Shown piece by piece: positions 11,322 to 23,500 of a stretch of DNA of 64,000 bases. Made by a program: the position numbers and the translations under genes. The stretch is from assembly GCF_035222375.1 (NCBI RefSeq), contig NC_085891.1, forward strand, positions 1,178,001-1,242,000, in the 5' to 3' direction. The number at the start of each line of letters is the position of its first letter. Position 1 is the stretch's first letter. Below the pieces are notes generated by a model. The model was not told the DNA's origin and made no database searches. It saw only the letters and a list, made by a program, of their open reading frames with translations. The stretch is from Podospora pseudocomata. Its lineage: Eukaryota > Ascomycota > Sordariomycetes > Sordariales > Podosporaceae.

Positions 11322-12275
11322 ATGCCCAGAGAAGCAGAACCATCCCTCAACGAGAAGCAGTTCGTCCTGCAAGCCCTCCACGACAGCGTCCGCCTCGACG
11401 GCCGAGAGCTCGAACAATACCGGCCCTTGGAGCTCACCTTTGGCGACCAACATGGCGTCGCAGACGTCACACTAGGCAAGACGAGGTATTCCCCCCTCCC
11501 CACCTAACACAACCACCACTCCCCCTATGCTAACCCCCGTGCCAGAGTCCTCGCCAAAGCCTCAGCCGAACTAACAGTCCCCTACGCCGACCGCCCCCTC
11601 GACGGCATCTTCAACATCGCAACCGAGCTCTCCCCCATGACCTCCCCCGCCTTCGAAGTCAACCGCCCGACCGAGACAGAAGTCCTCATATCCCGCCTCC
11701 TCGAAAAGACGGTCCGCCGCTCCGGCGCCCTCGACACCGAGTCCCTCTGCCTCGTCGCCGGCCAAAAGTGCTGGTCCATCCGCGTGGACGTCCACGTCCT
11801 CTCCCACGACGGCAACCTCATCGACGCCGCCTGCTTCGCCGTCGTCGCCGCCCTCCGCCACTTCCGCAAGCCGGACACCAGCATGGAGGGCGGCGTCTTG
11901 ACCGTCTACACCCCTGCCGAGAGGGAGCCGGTGCCCCTCAGCTGGCTGCACTCGCCGTTTTGCGTCACGTGGAGCTTCTTTGGGGAGGAGGGGGATGTCG
12001 CCGTTTTGGATGCGACGTGGATGGAGGAGCAGGTCAGGTCGGGGAGCTGCACCATCAGTCTGAACAAGCATGGCGAGATTTGCCAGATTGCAAAGCTGGG
12101 AGGGGTGCCGGTGGAGGCGGTCAGTTTGCTGCAATGCACAAACGTTGCGTTGGTAAAGGCAAAGGACATGTCGTCAAAACTGGACAGGTGGTTGGCCGAG
12201 GATGCGAGGAGGAGGGATAAGGGTGGGTTATTGGCCGAGTTATCGGCCGAGAATGATAGAGTACCGGATATGTGA
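11322..12275 (+). CDS. RRP45: RNA exosome core subunit Rrp45 (RNase PH-like)
   Basis: Exons 11322-11485 and 11546-12275 with a 60-nt intron (donor GTATTC, branch GCTAAC, acceptor CCAG); product 297 residues (yeast Rrp45 305). One of six RNase PH-fold subunits that form the exosome ring in nucleus and cytoplasm; eukaryotic Rrp45 is not itself catalytic. Seen: N-terminal RLDGRELEQYRPLELTFG, GVADVTLGKTRVLAKASAELTVPYADRP across the splice, LLEKTVRRSGALDTESLCLVAGQKCWSIRVDVHVL and DAACFAVVAALRHFRKP, which are the classic Rrp45/PM-Scl75 blocks. The C-terminal tail is short, lacking the long extension of human PM/Scl-75. Confidence 0.93.
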
Positions 12276-12860
12276 GTGGGAGAGGGAAAAAGGGAAAATG
12301 GATAGATGTGTTAGATACCTTGTGAAATCAGAGATACCCACGGTCTTGCAGCCGATCATGATCACACAGATGCCGAGGCTGGGCTTAGCCAGGAAGAGAG
12401 TTTCGAGCAACACGCTCTGATATGATGTTCTTGATTGGCTTCTGCTGAGCCTTTGCTCCATTAATCATTAAGAAGGTTGTTGCTTTCGGCTTCTGTGGTT
12501 ATCCAGAACCACGACCAAACCCCATGGCCTTTGGCCGAGAGCCTCATGTGTGCTTGCGAACATGGGAATCTTTCGGACCACTGCGCCATCGTGACCTTCA
12601 TGTTTGACCTTGTCTGCCCCAGCGGTCATCTCCCTCAAACACAAGGCTAGCTGATATCCAATGCGAAATTCGCGCTCCCCTTTGTGACGTGGGAGGTATC
12701 GTTGCTGAGCTTTGGCTCCCCCAATAGTCATCGTCGCGGCGGGTATTGACTGGGCTCGGTTTGTTCCCGTCCAGCTCTTGACCGGGACTCCCATCTACCG
12801 TTCCAATTGTTCTTATCTTTGCTCATCATTCCATCCCCTCCATCCCCACCCCCCCCTTCC
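12276..12860. other. Convergent spacer RRP45-ARL3
   Basis: 585 bases between two convergent genes. Open frames exist on the minus strand (12468-12794) but have no recognisable domain or start context. Nothing else seen. Confidence 0.4.
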
Positions 12861-13569
12861 TCACCTCATAACAGGCGGCCTCCCCTCCCTATTCCACCTA
12901 ACCCTACTCCTAACCCAATCCACCGCCTCCTTCACCCCAGTCCCCGTCAGCGCGCTCACCGGCAAAACCCTACTATCCCTGATACTCCCACTCTTCTCCC
13001 CCTCAAAAACCTTCTTGACCAACCCCTCCTTAATCCTCACCACCTCGACACAATCCTCCCGATCTTGCTTATTCGCCAACACCAGCAACGGCACCCCCTC
13101 CGTCTCGCTGTGATTCAGGACATCCTCCAACACAAGCCTGCACTCTTCTAATCTGCCGGTAGAGTCATGCTCCAGATTCCCATCCCCGATATCAGTCGAA
13201 TCGATGATAAAAATAATCGCGTGGCAGGAGGCGTAGTAGGACTGCCAGAGCTTGCGCAAAGAGTGCTGACCGCCGACGTCCCAGATCTTGAGGTACATGT
13301 CTGGGAGAATAATGGTGGAGACGTTTTGGCCGACGGTGGGGACGGTTTTGAGGTTGGGGGCCGGGGCGGAGGCGGCGCCGTCGGGGTGGAAGATGGATTT
13401 TACTTGCTCGTGAAAGGTGGTCTTGCCTGCGTTGTCGAGGCCGAGGAGGAGGAGGGAGTATTCTTTGGGTAAGGGTTAGCTAACAAGGTGATGCGAGGTG
13501 GGAATCTGGAGTGCACGAACCCTCCTTTGAGGTTGCGAGGCGGTAGAGGCCTTTGGCTAGGTGGTACAT
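12861..13569 (-). CDS. ARL3: Arf-like small GTPase Arl3/ARFRP1
   Basis: Golgi GTPase that recruits the Arl1-golgin tether system to the trans-Golgi. Exon 1 (13569-13521) encodes MYHLAKGLYRLATSKE, matching the unusual N-terminus of yeast Arl3 (no Gly2, so targeted by N-acetylation rather than myristoylation in the known family). Exon 2 is 13462-12861; the 58-nt intron has donor GTTCGT and branch GCTAAC. Product 216 residues. Motifs: P-loop GLDNAGKT (24-31), TVPTVGQN switch I, WDVGGQ switch II, LANKQD for guanine recognition and SALTG near the C-terminus. A roughly 10-residue insert after the P-loop helix (around FHPDGAASAPAPN) and an insert IGDGNLEHD are longer than in yeast. Head to head with the ECM15-like gene. 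Confidence 0.92.
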
Positions 13570-13972
13570 TTTGCCTCTTTCGTTTCCTGTGTTTTTGACG
13601 TCGACTCTTGTTTTAGTTTTGTCAGTTATGTCGTGTCGCGTATGCTGCACGCAAGGGTCTGGGGTTCGTGGCTGTCAACAGTTCATGTGGAGGGGTTGAC
13701 ACAAGTCTGGGGAAAAGTTGGAGAACGCCCCCCAAGGGTCAGGGTTGTACGGGAAAGCATCTCTTAGCGTTTTCCCCTTCAACGGTCTGGGGTTCTTGGC
13801 ATTAGATCCCCCTTACCTAACCCTTACCTAACCCTTAATATCGCTTCCCCAACTCCACCTTTCCCGGTCCCAATCGATATCACTTACATCACCACACACT
13901 CCTCCCCCAAATCTCACCCTCACCTTCACTTTCGTCAACCGAACTATCCCTCCAAACACCCCAAACTAGAAA
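13570..13972. promoter_or_regulatory. Shared ARL3/ECM15-like promoter with telobox-like repeat
   Basis: 403 bases between divergent genes. At about 13811-13838 the block CTAACCCTTAC is repeated in tandem, a variant of the fungal telomere repeat (TTAGGG). Such teloboxes are bound by Tbf1/Teb1-like Myb proteins in yeasts; use here is inferred. Confidence 0.45.
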
Positions 13973-14460
13973 ATGAACCACCGCATCACCACAACAGCCC
14001 TGCGCCTGAGACCATCCCCATTCTTCCTGACAAGACCCAGACTCCTCAGCACAACAACCCCCAAAATGTCCAACAACCTCCCCACCCCCTCCTCCTGCTA
14101 CGCAGACTTCTGCCTCATCCCCATCGGCACCCCCACGCCCTCGGTCGCAAAAGAAGTCGCCTCGGTCCAGTCCCTGATCAGGGACTCGGGCATAAAACAC
14201 ACAATGCACTCCGCCGGCACCACCCTCGAGGGCTCTTGGGACGACGTCTTTAGAGTCATCGGCCAGGCCCACTCCCTTGTTCACCAGAGCGGCATCGTGC
14301 GCGTCCAGACTAGTTTGAGGGTTGGGACGAGGTACGTCTGATTACTCACAGGTCATAAAAGTGAAGGTGGTGCTAATGCGAGAATAGAACGGATAAGAAG
14401 CAGACTGCAGAGGAAAAGGTCAAACGAGTGGAGGATATTCTCGCTGCTGGGAAGGAGTAA
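13973..14460 (+). CDS. ECM15-like MTH1187/YkoF-fold thiamine-binding protein
   Basis: Exons 13973-14331 and 14388-14460, 56-nt intron with donor GTACGT; 143 residues. From residue 32 (MSNNLPTPSSCYADFCLIPIGTP) the protein matches the small ferredoxin-fold UPF0045/MTH1187 family (yeast Ecm15), some members of which bind thiamine. Seen: CLIPIGTPTPSVAKEV, SGIKHTMHSAGTTLEGSWDDVF and HSLVHQSGIVRVQTSLRVGTRTDKKQT, the conserved core. Odd: the first 31 residues are rich in Arg, Ser and Thr with no acidic residue and look like a mitochondrial targeting sequence, with a second ATG exactly where the canonical protein starts. Biological role of the family in fungi is poorly known. Confidence 0.85.
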
Positions 14461-14743
14461 CGGACCACAAGTGTGGGATGTGATGGTGAAGAGAACTGTA
14501 TTGTTGTTGAAATGAAGAAACGACCTCAAACACTAGCAAGCCAACGATTATGGAGTAAAGTGGCTCTCTTGTATGCATTAAATGTCGACCATCATGATAA
14601 ACCTCCTCTAATCTTCCCATACAACAAAAAGGGTTATGTGTCTCTAAGCCATGCATGCTAATGATCTGTATGATAATCCAAAGAATAACAGCAGTAAATC
14701 CCAACCCAAACGCCATCATCCATCATCCTCCCCAAATGCCCCC

Positions 14744-16209
14744 CTAAACCCCCGCAGCAGTAAAACTCAACAAACTCCCCACCGTCAACCCAGCAACCAA
14801 ACACATGCCCATAAACCCCCCCGCCGCCTCCCTCTCCCACTCACCCACCCACTCCCCCGCCGCCATCATCGCACTACTCCCCAACCACCCACTCGTCAGC
14901 CCAAAAGGAAACTGCACCGCCACCAAATAAAACAAATCACTCTTCACCACCGCTCCCCGTCCCCCAATATTACACAAGAAATACAGCGGCAAAAACAGCC
15001 ACCTCCCCATCGCAATCGCAAACAGCGCCTTTGGTCTGTGACGGAGCGAAAAGGGAAACATGGTCGCCACCCTCCCCGTCAAATCACCCAAGTTCCAGAA
15101 AAAAAACCCCAGGGGAATAAACGCCCCGGGAGCGTAGAGCTTCCCGTCCGAATCAGCGTTGTGGACAGACAGGATCTTTGCCGTAAACACGGGGAAAAAC
15201 ATGGCCACGGCAAAACACATAGACACGCTGACAGACACCCAGCGCAGTTTCCTAAACAGCGTTGACATGCTGACGTAGCGTCTGTTTGCCCTTTCGGCTT
15301 CCTCGATGGAAGTGACAGACTGGGAGAGGTCCTGCTGTTCTGCCAGCCGGCGCTCAACAATGCGGTTGTGTCTGTTTACCAGAGGCAGGAACGCCAAGAG
15401 GGTGATGCCAGAGATGATCACCGCGGTGAGGAAGTAGATGAACGCCGCGGTGCTGCTTTCTTGGGGGCCGTCGTCCTCGGCTGTTCTCCTTGCTGGGTCG
15501 AGAGCGGGCTCGGCAGGGGAGAAGGCCAGGTAGGATAGCATCTGGGTCAATGGAGGCAGGATACCAGCTACACCCTGCCCAGCCATGATTGCCTGTGTGT
15601 ACTCTGTCCTGCCGAAACTAGCGGCAAAGGCAAAGGCGCCGTTCTGCATGAGCCCGGACGCCAAGGCGGTGATGCCTACCATCACGAGGAGAAAAGCAAA
15701 GTATGCGCCGGTCGAGGCATCGAGGAAGTGGCTTGTCGAGATGGTGAGGAGAGTAAAGACTGCCACATTGAGGAACAAGGCCGTGTTGATTCGAAATGGA
15801 TAGCTCGCCGACGACTGCATGTTGGTCAAGACCAACATGGTGACCAGATTCGTAGTCGTTGAAACGGCAAGGATGGCCGACTGGGAGGTATCCTGCATCC
15901 ATGGGTCGGATACGAATCGGCTTTGAAAGTACGGCGCCGCAGCAAGAAACATGTTCCTGCATCGCACAGCATCAGATCACGAACGTCATTGTCTCAACGG
16001 TCAACAGGGGAAGCATACCACGCCCACAGCATCGCCACGCCAATAAAGGCAAATATGGAGTACTCGATCCACGAAAACGGCGACTGCTCCTCATACACCT
16101 CCCCCTCTAGCGTTCCCGAGCGGGAGTCATCATCGTCGGAATCCGTCAACGGCGAGTACTCGTCTGGGTCGGCCTTTACAGGCGCAAACACATTCTTGAG
16201 GCGATCCAT
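14744..16209 (-). CDS. Equilibrative nucleoside transporter (SLC29/FUN26-like)
   Basis: Exon 1 16209-16019 and exon 2 15956-14744, 62-nt intron with donor GTATGC; 467 residues. The acidic cytosolic N-terminus (DEYSPLTDSDDDDS) is followed by about 11 hydrophobic segments, the ENT topology, beginning SWIEYSIFAFIGVAMLWAWNMFLAAAPYF. Family blocks seen: FASFGRTEYTQAIMAGQGVAGILPP in the TM5 region, then FFFWNLGDLTGRVAT in TM8 and FGLTSGWLGSSAMM near the C-terminus. Yeast Fun26 is vacuolar and exports nucleosides; the dileucine-free acidic tail here neither supports nor excludes that location. Converges on the ECM15-like gene. Confidence 0.92.
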
Positions 16210-18318
16210 GTTCCGTGTGTGTCTTGGGTTCTGTCGTTGTACCGTACCACTTCCGACTGAATCGCCCGAGTCTCAGACACCTTCAAGTCAAGGGAGAGGC
16301 AATAGGAAAATAAGTCGTCCTCTCGGGGAGTTTTATCGCAAATCGCCCTGGTGGTTCTGCCTTGCCTTGACCCCTCTGTGACTCCCCCCCCACAGATACC
16401 AAGTTCCCGGAAACAAGTTGCGACTGGGCTGAAAAGGTCACCCCACTGTCGTACTGCCCGACGAGGTTGGTTTAGTCCAGAATAGGGAGGTTGATGGAAG
16501 TCTTCTCTCGCAGGGTTGGGGGTTGGCGCGCGCGCGCGCAACAAAGGCCGTTGAGTGTTCAACGGTAGATACAACCCTTAGTGTCTGCTCGTCATGGCTT
16601 TACCTAACTCTTTCCCCGCACACGAAAACAAAAAAAATCAAGAAAACAATAGGAACTAGATGTAGATCGTCATGCGCGCGCGACACAGAACGAAGGGCGT
16701 GGGCAGGCAGAATGGTAGAATGGTAGGATGAATGTCGGAGGGTGATGATGACGGTGAGTGGTCAGGGTCACACGTCAGATGCGCAGGTGTCGTCAATACA
16801 CCCACAAGATAAGGCTAACGGCGCAAGGGTCGTCTTGGCGTGGAGAGCCCAGCTGCCGATAAGATATGAAACCGAACCGTTGGCCAATCACCGACCGCCG
16901 TAGAACATGCCAAGACTCTCCCCCAGATCTTGGAAGCACACGCCAGTGGAGGTTCGAAATGTGGGAGGTGGGAATCGCGTTTGTGAGGGCAGTGTAGATA
17001 TAAACTACCTGTTGTCTTATCATCGTAGATCGGCTGACATTTTCCTGCCTCGTGGTGTTGCTTGCTAGGAACATCCCTTCCACGTTATCTGCTCAGGTGC
17101 CCGGCTGTTTGGATGGTGCTAAAATAGAGCGAAAAATGACTGGCTCCAGCTCCTCAACCCCAAGCCATTCTATTTTTGGTATCTCGACCGTTGACGATAC
17201 ATGTCTTTATAACGGCAAACCCGTCCACAAAAGGCACCAAACCCTCATCTCATGTTTGATCTCTCCCCAAGGCCACCCGACTTCACATATTAAGCCAGAT
17301 ATCTATCTCTCTTATCTACCAACAGTCATCTCACCATTTCAACCTTACCAAATCCAGCCATGAAGGCGACCCCATCTGCGACCGCCCACGTGACAATCAT
17401 CACCTGCGATGCAACTATGTCGTGCATCGTTTTTATATCTGACTTCTCGGTCTCTTGAAGCCTCTTTTTTGGGGGGTTGGCTGACATCAGATGAACTCTG
17501 GCTATCACTGTGGTTTGACATCTCACCCCTCTTGCGTTTGTCAAACCTGACTACAAGGTAACAATATCAACATCTGGTCCTACCTTTACTCTAATTTCTC
17601 GTGTTCAACCTACTACGAAGTAACATGCTCGGAACTTTCTGTGTTTACCGGGTATGCGTCCTCTGAAGTAGGACGTCCACCCGTCAACCTCCCAGTCCAA
17701 CCACATCACAAGAACAAAACAACCACAGGCCATCCTCTCCATCACCCCACCCAACTGAACCAAAAGAAAAGTCGAAAACACAAGGCCCCTCGACAAGACA
17801 AAAAAAAAAAAAAAAGAGCAAAAGCTCACAGGCCAACCTTTGTAGGGTGGCCAGCTACGACAACCCCTCGAGGGGCTTTACTCCGGAATCGAACTCGGGG
17901 GCTATCAATTGCAAGCCCCCGGCGGGTGGGGGGGGAGTTTAACAGCAGCTCTTACACCTTGGCCATTTGTCCTGACCACAAGTGGCGCCCTGGTCAAGCT
18001 GTTCAAGCTGCTTATTGGAATGAGAGAAAAGGGAACTAATATATATACCGTGGTTGGCTTGCTCCTTCCTCTTTCTCTGTTGCGGATCAAAAAGACCTGC
18101 CCACATTCGACTCGCACACTTGAGACCAAGCAAAGGTAACTCACACACAGACAATAAAAAGTAAACAAGCACGAGTAAAGAATAAAAGTCTCATAAAAAT
18201 ATGTACACCGCGAATCGAATATTACCCCAACCCATCCTTTTTCCCAAAAAAACAAAACAAAAAAAATAATAATCCAACATCATTACAATCATGAACCCAT
18301 TCCCTTTTCCTCTTCCTT
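16210..18318. other. 2.1 kb spacer, nucleoside transporter to catalase
   Basis: Holds the transporter promoter, a short alternating GC tract near 16525-16540, A-runs around 17800-17815 and the tRNA-like relic described separately. The catalase 3' UTR probably occupies the right end (AT-rich, about 18180-18318). No protein gene is supported. Confidence 0.4.
17885..17965 (-). pseudogene. tRNA-like relic with A- and B-box motifs
   Basis: On the minus strand TGGCCAAGGTG (17965-17955) fits the Pol III A-box TRGYNNARNNG and GTTCGATTCC (17894-17885) fits the B-box. Between them is a perfect 7-bp hairpin, GGGGGCT/AGCCCCC (17897-17903 with 17914-17920). The T-stem does not pair and no complementary acceptor arm is present, so a functional tRNA is unlikely. 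Best read as a decayed tRNA or chance; low confidence. Confidence 0.25.
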
Positions 18319-20567
18319 CTACTCTGCCCCCTCATCAACAGCGAACCTCCCCAAGTATCTAAACACCCTCAACCCCTCCTCAACCCCCTTCACAACCTGC
18401 TCAACCCCCTCCCCAACAACAACACCCTCACCCTGCCCCCTGCTCACCCCAACCGTCTGCTCCAACGCCTGTCCCGCATTCTCCCCCACAGCTGCGACCG
18501 GCTTCCCCCAACGATAACTATCCACCAAGATCTGCCCCGGCCGTCCGGCAGGGAACAACGGAGAGTTCTTTCCTCCAGTCAATAACCCCTCCGCCCCATC
18601 CGTCACAACAACCGCGTCGTACCCAGTGGCATCGGCAGCAGAGTAAGTTTGATCCACCCCCTCCTTGAGAACCTCGCCAACAACAGTGACCACAACCCCC
18701 TCCTTGCTGAGCTGCTCCTTCAACTCCCGCGCCTGAGCAAGCGACCCATCATTGAAAGACGAGGCAAGGACGCCAACCCTCAAAGTCGCAATCGTGGGGA
18801 GAGTTCCGTTAAAGATGGAAAGCCCAGCCGTGACATTGTTATGGTAGAATGCCGGGTCCGGAGCCGGCGCCTCAAGTCCAAGAGCCACCGCAACCCGCTT
18901 CGCCACATCGTTTGACACACGGTTGATCTGCTCCAACACGTTCTTCTTCACCTGCTCGTTCTTGAGGTGAGATGCCTCAAACCGGATAGCGTTGATCAAA
19001 AACTGCTGCTCAACCCTCGTCAACGAGTTGTAAAACAACCTCGGCTGCGACCAATGATCATCAAACGTCGGCGACAGCGCCCTGACCAGCTTCCCATCCA
19101 CGATCCTGTTCGGCGCCGTAAAGAACCCCTTCCCGTGCGTCTGGTTGGCTTGGAGGGGGTACCCCCCGTTGAGAGTGTTAGGGGTATAAGGGTAAACATT
19201 CTTATGAATAAACATCTGTCCCGCCCCGTCCCGGTTGTTGTTGTGAACAGGCGAGACGGGTCTGTTGATGGGGATCTGCTCAAAGTTGGGCCCGCCCTGG
19301 TTCCGGTTGAGCTGCGTGTCAAGGTACGAAAACAAACGGCCTTGGAGAAGCGGGTCCTCGGTAAAGTCGACACCACGGACAATGTGACCAGGCTGGTACA
19401 TGACCTGCTCCGTCTCGGCAAAGTAATTGGTCGGGTTCCGGTCCAGCTTCATGATACCGAGGGGAACCAACGGAGCGAGCTCCTCGGGGATGATCTTGGT
19501 GGGGTCGAGGAGGTCAAACCCAAAGGCGAGGGCCTTTTCTTCGTCAACGATCTGGACGGACAGCTCCCACTCTGGACCGTTGCCTGACTCGATCGCGTCC
19601 CAGAGATCCTGACGGTGGAAGTCGGCGTTCTTGCCAGCGAGAACCTGGGCCTCTTCCCAGACCAGAGAAGCCTTGCCTTGCTTGGTCTTGAAGTGCCACT
19701 TGATGAGCTTGGAGTTGCCGTCGTCCGTGACGAAACGGAAGGTGTGCACGCCGAAGCCGTCCATGTGACGATAACTGCGAGGGATGCCGTTGCCGGACAT
19801 GGCCCAGAAGAGAGTGTGCATAGTGCTGGGCTGCTGGCTGAAGAAGTCCCACGCCGAATCGTGAGCGGTGGCCGCCTGGGGGACCTCATTGTCCGGGCTG
19901 GGCTTGACAGAGTGGATCAAGTCGGGGAAGCGGATGGCGTCTTGGATAAAAAAGACGGGGATGTTGTTGCCGACAATGTCAAAGTTCCCTTCGTCAGTGT
20001 AGAAGCGGGTAGCGAACCCGTGGACATCGCGAGCGGTATCAGCACTGCCGCGGGAACCAGCAACGGTCGAGAACCGGACGAAGACGGGAGTCTTCTTTCC
20101 AGCTCCACCGAGGAAGGAAGCAGCCGTGATGTTGCTCCAGTCGGCATAGCTTGTGAAGGTACCGTGAGCACCGGCACCACGAGCGTGAACAGCTCTTTCG
20201 GGGATCTGATTTCAGTGTCAGTACATTACATGTTCCCCTACCTAGACACATGACCAAAGTCAAACAAACTCACCCGTTCATGATCAAAATGCTGAATCTT
20301 TTGCCTAAAGATCCAGTCCTCCATCAGGGTAGACCCCCTGTACCCAGCCTTGAGGCTGTTCTGGTCCTCCATCGGCCCACCAACGTCGGACGACATGTAA
20401 GCATTGCTGTCGTCAACCTCGTACTCCTCGAGGATATTCTCCGTCTGCTGGCTCGCGCCCTCGTCCCTCTTGGCGAGGTGGTAGTTGGGATCAGCAAAAG
20501 GGCATGCCGCTTTTGTCACCGCCGACATGGACCCCACGAGGGTGGCCCACGTCAGCAGCCTTTTCAT
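18319..20567 (-). CDS. Secreted large-subunit catalase (CAT-3/CatB type)
   Basis: Breaks down hydrogen peroxide using heme. Exon 1 20567-20274 and exon 2 20205-18319, 68-nt intron (donor GTGAGT, acceptor ATCAG); about 726 residues, the large-subunit class. Residues 1-21 ([20 protein letters not shown]) form a signal peptide followed by ACPFADP as in Neurospora CAT-3; an ATG at 20588 would add seven residues and weaken it. Core motifs: [20 protein letters not shown] with the distal His, [13 protein letters not shown] with the active-site Asn, and RLFSYLDTQ with the proximal Tyr heme ligand. From about residue 560 a flavodoxin/DJ-1-like C-terminal domain follows ([27 protein letters not shown]). 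N-glycosylation sites (NVT, NGT) fit secretion. A 3.6 kb upstream spacer may hold stress-response sites. Confidence 0.94.
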
Positions 20568-20588
20568 ACTGCTGCTGCCGCCGTGCAT

Positions 20589-23500
20589 CGTATGTATGTA
20601 ATGTCCTATATGTATGTCTCGGACTTGTCTGAGAGAGAAACAACAGAAAAAAAAAAAGGGGGGGGTAAGGGGGGGAGAGTGTGATACGACAGAATAAAGT
20701 TGCCCCCGGCGTCGGCTGATTCTGTGTGTGTCTTGACTGAGAAGGGATGGTTCTCCCAAAAACCAAAGAAGCTCATGATGATGACGGGGGAGGCGTTACT
20801 TATATGTCGACGGACTGGCCGTTGAGGTCCTGGTCCTGCCTGCCCCACGCCCCCCGGCAAAGGGCACTGTGTGCTGATCAACATGTTTTTTTTTTGCCTC
20901 CACCACCCAACAATATCACGTACCCCAAATCCTCCGTGTCCCCCTTCCGCAAGACTGCAACCATGAGTGACAGGGACGAGGAAGAGGTGTGTGTGTGTGT
21001 GTGTGAAGCTATGGCCTTTCCCGGAGAGGGAGGTTCGGCGAGTCGAACGGGCAGCTAGCCACCACCCACCCCCCATCCATGACCCATGGTTGCCGGGTAG
21101 AGAGCCACATGATCACAAGATCCGTGGGCCCATCAATGGTCCGGTCCCTTCGAATCCAAGGTTGCAAGCTCGATCACAAAATACCAACGTCCATTTTGTG
21201 ACCGGGGAACCGATATTCTTGTGTAAGTGCCAGGTCCTCGTCACCTCTATCGGCCCGGGGACCCCCAGACAGCGGGGACTAGTCCAGAGGCCGAAATAGA
21301 AAAAGAATGACACCACCCCTTTCATTGGATCCTCGAAAAAAGCGAGACTTTTCCGCCCGCGCGGGAACCACAGACAATGTGTGTGTCACCCGTGCGTGCG
21401 CGCGCACAACAACAAAGAAGTGCAAGTACCCTCTCAGAAAAAAGGCGGGAAGCACATACCGGGGTGGACAACAGAGAGTTGTTGTTCAGCAACACACACG
21501 GCCCCAATCGTCCGGACCTGGACTCCGTCCTTAGCCGGGGTGTAGTGTATCTCGCCGAGAAAAGCTCATGCTTGTACCCTCACTGTGTGGATGTGGCGCA
21601 TTGCGGGCTCATCTGATTTCCACAAGGCTGGTTGTTGTTGGAGGTACATACAACCAAAGTTCACACACACCGAAGGAGCCGCATCAAGGGTCCACACCGG
21701 ATCATCACACAGCACCTACCTACCTACCTATGCTGCCTTGCAGAACCATTCTCAGCATGATGTGAGACCAACAACAACATCAAGTAAGAAAAAGGTAGAT
21801 ATAAAACAACGAGATGAGCAAGCAGGACCTGCTACGGAGACGGAAGTAAAAAAGACGGTGAACCAACTGGGACTTGTATCAAGAGACTTGGGCTCCTCAA
21901 CATACGTCAGCATCGACTTGCCCCCGCGCCCCCCCCCCCAGCCGGCACTCGAAAAGCTTTTGGGTGCTAGCCCCCGTAGAATGATCGGGGCAAAAAAACA
22001 GGCTAAGCAGCCCGGGGACCTGCTTCTTGGCTGAGCGGCTCTCGTCCGATGTCGATAGCATGCGGTCAAGGCCATGCCAGCCGTTAAGATGGATGGATGT
22101 GCGGGGTAGGTATCGCACGCTCGCATGTCGAAACATGCGAACCCGTTGACAGCTTTTGGAATCAAAAACCAAGTCACCTAGTCGTATTCGGAATCTATCA
22201 CACACATGAAGGAATGACACTCTGAAGTCCCGTGCTGCTGGCATCCTGCGCGGTCTGTCTCGGTACATACACTGTGCCCCCCCCCCCCTCAATATGGCAG
22301 ATAATATTCGTTGCAACAGAGAATCCGCGGTTGCATTGCATATCGAGCGGCCGAGAGTGGTCGTCACTTCGAAAAGCCGGAGAGGTGTGGAGCCCGATTC
22401 GCAAGCTCAAGAACAAGCAAGGAAGCGGAACCCGCGATGATGATCCCTGAAAGCGGTTGCTTTGTCTGCCGTTCGGTTTCCGAGCATCGGGGATCCAGAA
22501 TCTGCCCACAGCTGGGGAGAGCAACGCATGACGCAGTGGAACTTGATATGGAGCTTCATCATTCCAAGATTTTATCTTTCCTCATGGTTCGAGAGCAACA
22601 AAAAAAGGCGAGGCATCTGCGGCAGATGCAGGTACATCGTGATGGGCGGTGATAGAACTTCAATGGTGTGCTCAACAAGGTAGGGATCACCCACACACGT
22701 GCCGCAGTCTCAGTTAGACCCTAGCAAAGTGAGATCGACGACGACTTGGACGGCTGGATTTGCAAGCCACACAGGAGATCGTTGGGTCGGCTGCAGATGA
22801 TTCCAAACTGAGGGTATCATCATCACGGGATGCAAAGAATGCTCACCCTGCTGACACATAGCAAAAATTAACGTAAGATTCCTAACCGGAAGAGTTCCTC
22901 CAACGGTTGATTGTCCTGGCGCTGTACACAACATGGAATATTCCGTGGTTAACCTCCCGAAAGTAGCACAATACTTGACCGCATATGTCCAAGACCCGAC
23001 TAGCTGGGGAAGCGTGGTTGGCCATTGATGGAAAATCATCAGCACGTTTTACTGTGACTGCCAAGTCAAGTCCGCGCAAGAATTGTTTGTTCTACACATT
23101 GTCGTCACCTTGCGCGGAGTGAGGGAGGGGATTTTGCACTTCGGCCGATATCAGAACAGGGAGGTCGATGTAGCAGTTTTTCTTGTGCTTCCTTCCATGC
23201 GGCTTGGCAGATGTCGAGCATAATAATTGCGAAGGCTGGGCCCTCGAGAGGAGAGAGGTCGGAGGTATCGGACAGTAGCATGATGAGGGAAAGAAGGCCG
23301 ATGTAGAGAGCTGGAAAAGGACACAGAAAAAGAGGTGAAGTTGAAAGAGATGATTCGACCCCGGGCGGCTACCAACGTTGAGCTAAGCCTGATTCTGCCA
23401 AGTCGCCGGCTTGGCCACGGCAGAGCGCGAATCAATGCCGGTACAGAACCCTAACCCCGGTGTTAGTCAGCGGAAATAACCTCGGAGCAAGAACAACGTC

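Noticed and set aside
12468-12794. Minus-strand open frame of 108 codons between RRP45 and ARL3
   Set aside because: No domain, no splice partners, lies in a convergent spacer.
14651-15265. 204-codon plus-strand frame rich in His, Arg and Pro
   Set aside because: Antisense to the nucleoside transporter; composition is that of a C-rich shadow frame.
21752-22367. Overlapping open frames in the catalase-haspin spacer
   Set aside because: Frames are Cys/Arg-rich without conserved motifs, and no splice chain links them.
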